Source: DASXRA01 sp036558905 (GTDB lineage Bacteria; Actinomycetota; Actinomycetes; Mycobacteriales; Jatrophihabitantaceae). From it: a stretch of DNA of 64,000 bases. Shown one piece after another: positions 1 to 7,849 of the stretch (within the stretch, counting starts at the first letter, position 1; each line of letters opens with the position of its first letter). The position numbers and the translations under genes were made by a program. The notes under the pieces were generated by a model. That model had not been told where the DNA came from, searched no databases, and saw only the letters and a program-made list of their open reading frames with translations. The stretch lies in NCBI GenBank assembly GCA_036558905.1, contig DATBER010000036.1, positions 1 through 64,000 of the forward strand. The letters run 5' to 3'.

Positions 1-22
1 AACGCCGCGAGCGTGCAGCTGG

Positions 23-53
23 GCGCCGGAATTATCGTCTGAATTTCCGGCGC
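23..53 (-). terminator. Hairpin downstream of the RND operon
   Basis: A stem of GCGCCGG (23-29) with CCGGCGC (47-53), extended by AATT/AATT with one bulged T, encloses an 8-base loop. It lies about 30 bases past the stop of the last gene in the minus-strand RND operon, where a terminator is expected. There is no clear U-tract, as is common in actinomycetes. It could also end a gene lying left of the window. Confidence 0.5.
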
Positions 54-81
54 GGGGCACTAGTGCGGGCGCGCGTGCTGG

Positions 82-981
82 CTAGCAGGCCGGCTTGAGT
101 CGCTGGACCGGCGGCGTGCGCCCGTACACCTTCTTGCTGACCTGGTAGCCGCGACGGTCCTGGTCGATCACCTGGGCCCGGATCGTCGCCAGGGCCGCGG
201 CGCCGAGCTTGTTCCGTTTCACCAGCGTCAGCACCTCGGGGTTGTCGCCGCCCACGGCCCCGACCTTGATGTTGCCGACGTGCGGCGCGTAGTACTTCAG
301 CTGATGACCGCCCGCGGGATCGAGGGGCGCGAACTCGTCGATGACCAGGACGTTGCCGAAGCAGCCGACGGGGACACAGACGCGCTGGCCGGTCTTGGTC
401 ACCTTGCCGCAGTCGAAGAAGCCGACCGCGGGTGCGCGACCCTGCTCGTAGGCCGGCGTGTGCAGCCGCGGCCGGTTGAGCATGCCGATTCCCGCGCGTG
501 CGCCGGCGATACCGGCGATCCAGGTGCTCGGAGCTCCGACGAGCTGACCTTCCTCGTACTCCTCGGGATACTCGCCGACGTTCCAGACCCGTCCGGCGCG
601 GTCCTGCGCCTCGAAGGCCAGCTCGGATTCCTGGATCGTGCCGTTGTCGAGGTCGCGCTCGAAGACGACGAGCGTGCGAACGCCGTTGATCACCTTGGTC
701 AGGTCGGTGACGGTTGCGACGATGCTGTGCTGGTGCAGTTCGCCGTCGTCCCCGACAACCGTGCCGCGCAGTTCGGTGTTCGCCCCGGGCACCAGCGGCA
801 GCCATCGGTTGTCGATCTCGGGACGCTTCGGGAAGTGGTGGGCGGAGAAGCGGGCCACCGGGCCGCAGGTGTTGGCCGCGGGTTTGGCCGGGGCTGCGTC
901 GGCGGTAGCCGGAATCGCAATCAGCAGCGGCACCACCAGAACGGCACTCGTCATCAGCGGCCGGACGCGGTGACTGATCAT
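82..981 (-). CDS. Secreted protein of unknown function, last gene of RND operon
   Basis: This 299-residue protein has a signal peptide (hydrophobic stretch about residues 9-29, ending in alanine-rich ADAAPA) and no other membrane segment, so it is probably exported. Five cysteines in the mature part (TCGP, DCGK, VCVPVGC, terminal PAC) may form disulfides. I do not recognise a family with a known role. Its ATG overlaps the stop of the upstream RND pump by four bases (ATGA), so it is translationally coupled to the pumps. A surface or periplasm-like accessory role beside the transporters is an inference from position only. Confidence 0.8.
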   Translation of the reverse strand: MISHRVRPLMTSAVLVVPLLIAIPATADAAPAKPAANTCGPVARFSAHHFPKRPEIDNRWLPLVPGANTELRGTVVGDDGELHQHSIVATVTDLTKVINGVRTLVVFERDLDNGTIQESELAFEAQDRAGRVWNVGEYPEEYEEGQLVGAPSTWIAGIAGARAGIGMLNRPRLHTPAYEQGRAPAVGFFDCGKVTKTGQRVCVPVGCFGNVLVIDEFAPLDPAGGHQLKYYAPHVGNIKVGAVGGDNPEVLTLVKRNKLGAAALATIRAQVIDQDRRGYQVSKKVYGRTPPVQRLKPAC

Positions 982-3900
982 GGCTGGGCGTCCTTTCTCG
1001 ACAGGGCGCGGAGACTGCGGCGGGACTTGGCGAAGCGCAAGTACAGCGAAGGAACGACGAAGAGATTGAGAACAGTCGAGGTCACGAGCCCGCCGAGGAT
1101 CACTACCGCCAGCGGGTACTCGATCTCGTGGCCAGGTCGGTCGCCGAGCACGACGAGAGGCACCACCGCGAGCCCGGTCGCCAGGGATGTCATCAGGATC
1201 GGCGAGAGCCGTTCGCGCGCACCGCGCAAGACGAGCGCCGGGCCGAAGGTCATACCTTCGTGCTTCTCCAGGTGCTGGCAGTGGTTGACCAGAAGGATCC
1301 CGTTCCGGGCGGAGATCCCGAACACGGTGAAGAATCCGACCATCGAGCCGAGCGAGATGACCCCGCCGGCGATGCGGTTCGCGAGCACGCCGCCGACGAG
1401 GGCCATCGGCAGGGTCAGGAAGATCAGCAACGCAAGCCGCCAGCTGCCGAAGGAGACCTGCAGCAGCAGCAAGATCGCGAGGCCGGCGACGATCGCGATG
1501 CGGTACAGGTGGGCCTGAGCGGCCTGGCGCTCCGCGTACTCGCCGAGCAGTTCGGCGTGGTATCCGCGGGGGAACTCGACGCTGCGCAGCGCCTTGTTCA
1601 CGTCCGCGACGACCGAGCCGAGATCGCGGCCCTTGACGTTCGCGGCGACGTCGAGCCGGCGGGAGTCGTTCTGACGCTCGATAGCGTTCGGTACCGGCTC
1701 GACGGTCACCTTGGCGACGTCGCCGAGGCGCACCACCGAGCCGGACGGCGTGTCGATCGGCAGCGCGCTCACCGCCTGCACGCTCGATCGGGTCTGCGGT
1801 GTGCTCCAGACGACGGTGTCGTACGCCTTGCCGTCGCGGAAGATGTCACCGACCTCCTCGCCCGCGACCAGCGTGGACGCGGCACGGCGGACATCGCCGG
1901 GTTTGAGCCCGTATATCGCGGCCTTGGCGATGTCGACCTCGACCTGGATCTGCGGCTGGTCGAGAGAGATGTCGACGTGGTCGTCGGCGATCCCGTGGAT
2001 ACCGGCGAGTTTGTGCTGTATCTCGAGGCCTTTGGTCCGCAGCACGTCCAGGTCCTCGCCGTAGATGCGAATGACGATGGGCTCCTTCGCGCCGGTGAGA
2101 ACCTCCTCGATCCGTTCGTTCAGGTAGGTGAGCACGTCTCGGTAGACACCCGGGTAGCTGTCGATGACCTTGTTGATGGCCTCGACCGTCTTGGCGTAGT
2201 CGGCCTTCGGGTCGATGCTCACCCAGTTCTCGCCGAAGTTGACGCCGGCGATCTCCTCGCCGAGGAACGCCTGCCCGATGTGGTTCCCGAACGCGCGCAC
2301 GCCCGGGATGGCGCGCAGATCCCGGCTCAGGTTCGTCGTCACGCGCTCCATCTCCTGCGCCGACGTCCCCGGCGTGGCGATGAAGTGCATCAGGAAGTCG
2401 CGCTCCTTGAAACTGGGGAACAGGCTCTGTCCGAGCTGCGGCACGACCAGCACGGCGGACAGCACGAGTGCGAGGCTTGCGGCGTAGGCGTTGCGCGGCC
2501 GCCGCACGATCCGGGCGAGGGCAGCCGTGTACCCGCGCTGCAGCCACTTGACGATCGGGGACTCGCGGCGTTCGACCGGTGCGCGGCGCAGCAGGATCAG
2601 CGCGAGCGCGGGCGTGACCGTCAGCGCCACGGCCATCGACGCGACGATGGCGAGCGTGTACGAGACGGCGAGCGGCCGGAAGAACGACCCGGTCAGCCCG
2701 GGCAGCAGGAAGATCGGCACGGCGGCCGCGACGATGATCAGCGTCGCGTAGACGATCGGGCCACGAACCTCGAGCGACGCGTTCAGGATCACCGACGCGA
2801 TCGGGCGGTTCTCACCCTCGCGGCGGTACTGCCGCACCCTGCGCAGGATGTTCTCCACGTCGATGATCGCGTCGTCGACGACTGCGCCGAGGGCGATCAC
2901 CAGCCCGGCCAGGGTCATCGTGTTGACGGTCGCGCCGCGCCAGTACAGCACGAGCATCGCCGCGATCAGCGACAGCGGGATCGTCAGCAGGCTGATTGCG
3001 GCGACCCGCCACTCGTACAGGAAGGCGAGCAGGATCACCACGACCAGCAGGAAGCCGAGCAGCAGCGCCACGCTGAGGTTGTGGATCGACGTCTTGATGA
3101 AGTTCGCCTGCTGGAAGACCTTGGTGTCGAAGGTGACGCCGGGCAGGCCCGGCTGCAGCGAGTCGAGCACCTTCTGGACGTCGCGGGTCACGTTGAGCGT
3201 GTTGCCCCACGGCAGCTTCTCGACGACCAGCAGTAGTCCCGGGCTGTCGTTTACGATCGCGTCGCCGATGAGCGGCTGGTGGTCGATCTTGACATTGGCC
3301 ACCTGGCCGAGGCGTACGTGCTTTCCCGTCTTGCTGTCCACGGTCACCCGGGCCAGGTCGGCGGGCGCGACGATCGGCAACACGTGCCGGATTCCGATCT
3401 GCTGCTCGGGCAGCTGGATGGCGCCGCCGGTGCCGATGATCGATCCGTTGGAGAAACGCAGCAGGCCGGAGTCGACCGAGTCCGACGTCGCTTCCATGAC
3501 GCCGTCGAGCGTGACCTGCTGCTTCGCCATCCGTTGCGGGTCGACCTGGACGGTCATCATCTTCAGCCGCTCGCCCCACATGGCGACGTTGGCGACTCCC
3601 TCGATGCGCATGATGCGGGCGCGGATCGTCCAGTACGCCATCATCGACAGGTCGATGACGGAGTGGTCCTTCGAACTCATGCCGATCTGCATGACACGTG
3701 CCGTCGCCGACACCGGCGGCATCATCACCGGCGGTGCGGCCCAGGTCGGCAGGCTGGGCGTGACGATCGAGAGCCGCTCCTGCACGAGCTGACGCGCGCG
3801 GTTGAGGCTCGTGCCCTGCTTGAAGATCATCTGAATCGACGACAGTTGCGGCACCGACCGCGACCGCATGTCGGTCAGGCCCTCGACGCCGTTGAGTACC

Positions 3901-4142
3901 TGCTCCAGGGGCACGGTCACGAGAGACTCGACGTCGGTGGTGGACAGGCCCAGGCAGGCCGTCTGGATCTCGACCTGCGGCGGGGCGAACTCGGGGAAGA
4001 CGTCCACCCGCATCTTCGGGATCGACAGTGTGCCGAGCGCGATCATCGCGGCGGCGAGCGCGACCACGAGGAAGCGGAACCGGAGGCTCGTGCGGACGAT
4101 GAAGCGCATGAGCGTCGGCCGCTGCTCCGGCTGCCCGTTCAT
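978..4142 (-). CDS. Heavy-metal-type RND efflux permease (CzcA/CusA-like), second copy
   Basis: This 1054-residue protein has the length and layout of HME-type RND pumps: one N-terminal membrane helix (about residues 20-40), a large extracytoplasmic loop, a block of helices around 340-540, a second loop, and a final helix block (about 870-1040). The early FPEFAPPQVEIQT and the TM4 motif VVDDAIIDVEN, with paired Asp and a Glu used in proton coupling, are typical of CzcA/CusA. In Gram-negatives these pumps export divalent or monovalent metals through a tripartite complex; no outer-membrane partner is present here. Start and stop overlap both neighbours by four bases. The metal, if any, cannot be told from sequence. 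Confidence 0.9.
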   Translation of the reverse strand: MNGQPEQRPTLMRFIVRTSLRFRFLVVALAAAMIALGTLSIPKMRVDVFPEFAPPQVEIQTACLGLSTTDVESLVTVPLEQVLNGVEGLTDMRSRSVPQLSSIQMIFKQGTSLNRARQLVQERLSIVTPSLPTWAAPPVMMPPVSATARVMQIGMSSKDHSVIDLSMMAYWTIRARIMRIEGVANVAMWGERLKMMTVQVDPQRMAKQQVTLDGVMEATSDSVDSGLLRFSNGSIIGTGGAIQLPEQQIGIRHVLPIVAPADLARVTVDSKTGKHVRLGQVANVKIDHQPLIGDAIVNDSPGLLLVVEKLPWGNTLNVTRDVQKVLDSLQPGLPGVTFDTKVFQQANFIKTSIHNLSVALLLGFLLVVVILLAFLYEWRVAAISLLTIPLSLIAAMLVLYWRGATVNTMTLAGLVIALGAVVDDAIIDVENILRRVRQYRREGENRPIASVILNASLEVRGPIVYATLIIVAAAVPIFLLPGLTGSFFRPLAVSYTLAIVASMAVALTVTPALALILLRRAPVERRESPIVKWLQRGYTAALARIVRRPRNAYAASLALVLSAVLVVPQLGQSLFPSFKERDFLMHFIATPGTSAQEMERVTTNLSRDLRAIPGVRAFGNHIGQAFLGEEIAGVNFGENWVSIDPKADYAKTVEAINKVIDSYPGVYRDVLTYLNERIEEVLTGAKEPIVIRIYGEDLDVLRTKGLEIQHKLAGIHGIADDHVDISLDQPQIQVEVDIAKAAIYGLKPGDVRRAASTLVAGEEVGDIFRDGKAYDTVVWSTPQTRSSVQAVSALPIDTPSGSVVRLGDVAKVTVEPVPNAIERQNDSRRLDVAANVKGRDLGSVVADVNKALRSVEFPRGYHAELLGEYAERQAAQAHLYRIAIVAGLAILLLLQVSFGSWRLALLIFLTLPMALVGGVLANRIAGGVISLGSMVGFFTVFGISARNGILLVNHCQHLEKHEGMTFGPALVLRGARERLSPILMTSLATGLAVVPLVVLGDRPGHEIEYPLAVVILGGLVTSTVLNLFVVPSLYLRFAKSRRSLRALSRKDAQP

Positions 4143-4597
4143 TCGCCCTCGACCACGTACTCCGTGCCGAGCAGTTCCGCCCCGCCGACGGTGACGACCA
4201 GCGTTCCGGGGGGTGGTCCGGACCGCAGCAGGACGTTGTCGCCCTCCACCTGCTCGATGCCGATCGGCACCCGCACGAAGGTGAGCGGCTTCGGGTTCGT
4301 GTAGACCCAGGCCCTGCCGTCCTTGTCGTAGAGCACGGCCGACAGCGGAACCTGGGTAGCTCCCGGCGCTCTGACCTCCGCGACCCGGCGCACGGTGTCG
4401 GTCTTCAGGCCGATGCGGCCGGCGGCTTCCTCGGTGAGGGTGACGCGGCCGACGTCGCTCCCGTCGATCGCCTCGACCGAGGCGGGTTCGGCGCCGGCCT
4501 CCTCGCTCGAGCCGGCCTTGCCGCAGCCGCTGAGGGCGAGACCGGCGAGCACGGCCAGCACGGCGAGCAGCGCCAGCCGGATCGTCGTTCGGTGCAT
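4139..4597 (-). CDS. Short lipoprotein resembling the C-terminal domain of an RND adaptor
   Basis: The 152-residue product begins with a lipoprotein signal (hydrophobic run ending LSGCGKAG, Cys about 25). Its second half, with VPLSAVLYDKDGRAWVYT, then VRVPIGIE and GTLVVTVGGAELLGTE, follows the membrane-proximal pattern of CzcB/CusB-type membrane fusion proteins. The coiled-coil hairpin and lipoyl halves seen in full adaptors (usually 350-500 residues) are absent. The ATG at 4597 shares one base with the stop of the upstream pump (TGATG) and its own stop overlaps the next pump. I infer a minimal adaptor bridging two pumps in a cell without an outer membrane; it may serve either or both. Confidence 0.8.
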   Translation of the reverse strand: MHRTTIRLALLAVLAVLAGLALSGCGKAGSSEEAGAEPASVEAIDGSDVGRVTLTEEAAGRIGLKTDTVRRVAEVRAPGATQVPLSAVLYDKDGRAWVYTNPKPLTFVRVPIGIEQVEGDNVLLRSGPPPGTLVVTVGGAELLGTEYVVEGE

Positions 4598-7500
4598 CAC
4601 TGCCCTCCCTCCGGAATGCTTGGGCCTGGCGGGCGTCCGCGCAGGCGGAGGCCGGACGCGAACCGCAGGTACAGCGCGGGGACGACCAGCACGACGAGCA
4701 ATGTCGTCGTCACGAGACCGCCCAGGACGACAACGGCGAACGGGAACAGCGCCTCGGTGCCCGCGACGCGGCCCAGGAACAGCAGGGGAAGCACGGCGGC
4801 GGCGGTCGCCAGCACGCTGAGGAGCAGCGGGCCGACCCGCTCGCGCGTGACGCGGTTCACCAGTTCGGTGTCGGCCGGCTCCTCCCGGGCGAAGCTGCGC
4901 ACGAGGAGGACCACGTTGCGGGCGGCCAGGCCGAAGATCGCAAGCAATCCCATGAGCGCGCCGAGCGTCCGGACCCCGCCGACCAGGCCGGCCGTCAGCA
5001 CGCCACCGACCACCGACAGCGGCAGGACGAGGAAGATCAGGGTGGCGAGAAGCCAGCTGCCGAACGCCGCCTGCAGCACCAGGTAGATGCCGACAGCCGC
5101 CGCGATCGTCGCGAGACCCACCCGCCACAGCTGGCCCTGGTGGCGCAGCGAGTCGCTGTGCACCTCGGCGTGGAACTCGAGCGGCATGCTCATCGCGGCG
5201 ACCCGGCTGCGCACCTCGTGCACGACGGCGGCGAGGCTGCGGCCGTGGACGCTCGCCGCCACGTCGATGCTGCGCGACACGTTGTCGTGCCTGATCACCG
5301 TCGGGTACGGCCCGACGCGGACGTCCGCGACGTCAGCGAGGCGGACGTGGCCGCCACCGGGCAGATCGAGCAACAGGCCGCCGATGTCGGCCGGCGTGCG
5401 CCGCACGGCCGGCGTACCCCAGACGACGACGTCGAAGATCTTCTGCTCCTCGTAGAGGCTGCCCACCGGCAGGCCGGCGAAGAACGTCGCCGACGCGCGG
5501 CGCACATCGCCCGGCTTGATGCCGTACTTCTGCGCCTTGGCGAGATCGACCTGGATCTGCACGGTCGGTTCCTCGGGCTGCGCCTCGACCGCCGGCCTCG
5601 CGATGCCCTTGACCGTCGACAGCACGCCGCGAACCCGGTCGGCCGTCTGCCGTAGCCCGGCGAGCGAGTTGCCGTACACCCGGACCACCACGTCGGAGTT
5701 CGTGCCGGTGTCGGCACCGTTGAGCTGCGCCTGCTCGTACGTCCGTACGTCGCCACGCAACCCCGGGTACCCGTGCACGACGGTGTCGATCGCGGACACG
5801 GTCTTGCCGTAGTCGGCGGAGCCCGCGACGCTCACCCAGATCTCGGCGGCATTCACGTTGACGCTCTGGTCGGACAGGATCGCCCGGCCGACGTGTGACC
5901 CGACGTCCGTGACTCCGGGCAGGCCCTGCAGTTCGTGGGTAGCGGCAGCCGTTATCCGCGACATCTCGACGAGCGATGTACCGGGCGCGGCCTGCCAGCG
6001 CACCAGTAGGTCGCGATCTTGCAGGCGCGGCAAGGTCGCCCGGGACGTGAGCTGCGGCAGCACCGCCAGTGCGGCGAGCGCGATGACCCCGACGGCCACG
6101 TACGCGCGGGCCGGTCGGCTGACGTGCCGCGCGATCAGCCGGTCGTAGCCCCGGGCGAGCAACGGCGCCAGCCCGCGCGCGCGTACCGGCTCCTCGCCGA
6201 GCAGCAGCAGGCTCAGCGCCGGGGTCACCGTCAGCGCGACGACCAGCGAGATCGCCACGGCCAGCAAGTACGTCCAGACGAGCGGGCTGGCGAGCGCTCC
6301 CGGGAGCCCGCCGAGCGCCAGGGCGGGCAGCGCGGCCAGCAGCACGACCACCGTCGCGTAGACGAGCGGTCCGCGCACCGTGGCCGACGCGTCCGCGATC
6401 AGCCGCCTGGTCGACCGCGGTTCCTCCGTCGCGTTCGGTTCGCGCAGTCGCTGCCGAATGGCGTCCACGCCGACGACGGCGTCGTCGATCACGATCGCCA
6501 GGGCGATCGCCAGCCCGGCCAGAACCATCAGGTTGAACGAGTGCCCGCTCGCGTACAGCACGTACGCCGCGGTGACCAGCGAGACGGAAGCCGACACGAG
6601 CGTGACGAGCGCGGCCCGCCACGAGAGGGTGAATCCGGCGAGCAGCGCCACCACGAGCAGCACGCCGGCGATCGCCCACCGGGTGAGGTTGTGCAGCGCG
6701 GTCTGAAGGAACGTGGCCGGCCGGTAGACGGAGGTGTCGATCCGGATGCCGGACAGGCCCGGCCTCATCTCCTCCAGGGCGTGCTCGACCTCGTGCGTGA
6801 CGGCGCGGGTGTTCGCCCCCGGGAACTTCTCGATCACCAGCATCAGGCCGGGTCCGTCGCCGAGCACGGCGTCGCCGACGAGCGGCTGGTGGTCCTCGAC
6901 GACGTCCGCGACCTGGCCCAGCCGAAGCGTCCGGCCCTGGGTGTCCTCGACGCTGACCGAGGCCAGCTCGGCCGGGGTCGTGATGGGCAGGACGTGCTGG
7001 ATCGCGAAGCGTTGCGTGGACGTATCGACGAAGCCGCCGGTCCCGGGCGTGGACGCCTCGACGAAGGTGAGCGGCGAGACCCACAACGCGTTGCCGGCCG
7101 TGTCGATCACCTGGTTCAGCGAGACGCCGTAGTCGCGTAGCCGCGCCGGGTCGACCTGCACCTGCAACTGCCGGTCCCGCTGCCCCCAGATCGCGACGTT
7201 GGCGACGCCGGGCAGGCCGAGCAGGCGTGGCCTGATCTTCCACCGGGCGAGGATCGAGACGTCGAGCAGAGACAGCTCCTTCGCGCTGAGCCCGACCATC
7301 ATCACCCGGCTGAGTGACGAGACCGGTTGCACCATGACCGGCGGCGTCCCGACCTGAGGCAGGGCGTGCGCCTGCGCGAGGTGCTCGGACACGAACTGCC
7401 GCGCGGTCAGGATGTTCGTGCCACGCTTGAAGACGAGGTCGATCGACGACAGTCCGGGCACGGACTCGGAGCGGATCTGGTCCAGCCACGGGATGCCGTT

Positions 7501-7722
7501 GAGCAGGTCCTGCTCCAGCGGCACGGTGATCAGTTGCTCGACCTCGGCCGCGGACAACCCGAGCGCCTCGGCCTGGACCTGCACCTGCGGCGGCGCGAAC
7601 TCGGGTAGTACCTCCACGGACGCCTTGTGCAGCTGGGTAAGACCGAGTCCGAGGGCGAGGACGGCGACGCCCACGACCAGCACGCGGAACTTCAGGCTGA
7701 GCGCGACGAGTCCACGAATCAC
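4597..7722 (-). CDS. Heavy-metal-type RND efflux permease, first copy
   Basis: This 1041-residue protein starts at a GTG preceded by a G-rich stretch. It shares the HME-RND layout with its downstream paralogue, including FAPPQVQVQAE near the N-terminus and two blocks of hydrophobic helices. The TM4 signature reads IVIDDAVVGVDAI: the paired Asp are kept but the Glu-Asn of the canonical VEN is replaced by Asp-Ala, unlike the second copy. The two pumps are clearly diverged, so this is an old duplication. It heads a tightly coupled four-gene run, with a 127-base gap separating it from the ABC/FtsX genes upstream on the same strand, so read-through is possible. Confidence 0.9.
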   Translation of the reverse strand: MIRGLVALSLKFRVLVVGVAVLALGLGLTQLHKASVEVLPEFAPPQVQVQAEALGLSAAEVEQLITVPLEQDLLNGIPWLDQIRSESVPGLSSIDLVFKRGTNILTARQFVSEHLAQAHALPQVGTPPVMVQPVSSLSRVMMVGLSAKELSLLDVSILARWKIRPRLLGLPGVANVAIWGQRDRQLQVQVDPARLRDYGVSLNQVIDTAGNALWVSPLTFVEASTPGTGGFVDTSTQRFAIQHVLPITTPAELASVSVEDTQGRTLRLGQVADVVEDHQPLVGDAVLGDGPGLMLVIEKFPGANTRAVTHEVEHALEEMRPGLSGIRIDTSVYRPATFLQTALHNLTRWAIAGVLLVVALLAGFTLSWRAALVTLVSASVSLVTAAYVLYASGHSFNLMVLAGLAIALAIVIDDAVVGVDAIRQRLREPNATEEPRSTRRLIADASATVRGPLVYATVVVLLAALPALALGGLPGALASPLVWTYLLAVAISLVVALTVTPALSLLLLGEEPVRARGLAPLLARGYDRLIARHVSRPARAYVAVGVIALAALAVLPQLTSRATLPRLQDRDLLVRWQAAPGTSLVEMSRITAAATHELQGLPGVTDVGSHVGRAILSDQSVNVNAAEIWVSVAGSADYGKTVSAIDTVVHGYPGLRGDVRTYEQAQLNGADTGTNSDVVVRVYGNSLAGLRQTADRVRGVLSTVKGIARPAVEAQPEEPTVQIQVDLAKAQKYGIKPGDVRRASATFFAGLPVGSLYEEQKIFDVVVWGTPAVRRTPADIGGLLLDLPGGGHVRLADVADVRVGPYPTVIRHDNVSRSIDVAASVHGRSLAAVVHEVRSRVAAMSMPLEFHAEVHSDSLRHQGQLWRVGLATIAAAVGIYLVLQAAFGSWLLATLIFLVLPLSVVGGVLTAGLVGGVRTLGALMGLLAIFGLAARNVVLLVRSFAREEPADTELVNRVTRERVGPLLLSVLATAAAVLPLLFLGRVAGTEALFPFAVVVLGGLVTTTLLVVLVVPALYLRFASGLRLRGRPPGPSIPEGGQ

Positions 7723-7849
7723 GACCTGACCCCCCCGGATCGACCGTTGTGCAGAGGTTAAGTCGCCGGCCCGTTTCTGTCGTCAGGCTCAGGTAGGAGC
7801 GTCGCCGTCACCCTGGCGGTGGACGCCGACCACTACCTGGGGTGGACGC

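Noticed and set aside
1128..3236. A 700-codon open frame on the plus strand opposite the second RND pump
   Set aside because: It is antisense to a gene with clear RND motifs, is dominated by Arg, Asp, Gly and His as expected for a complementary frame in GC-rich DNA, and has no recognisable domain.
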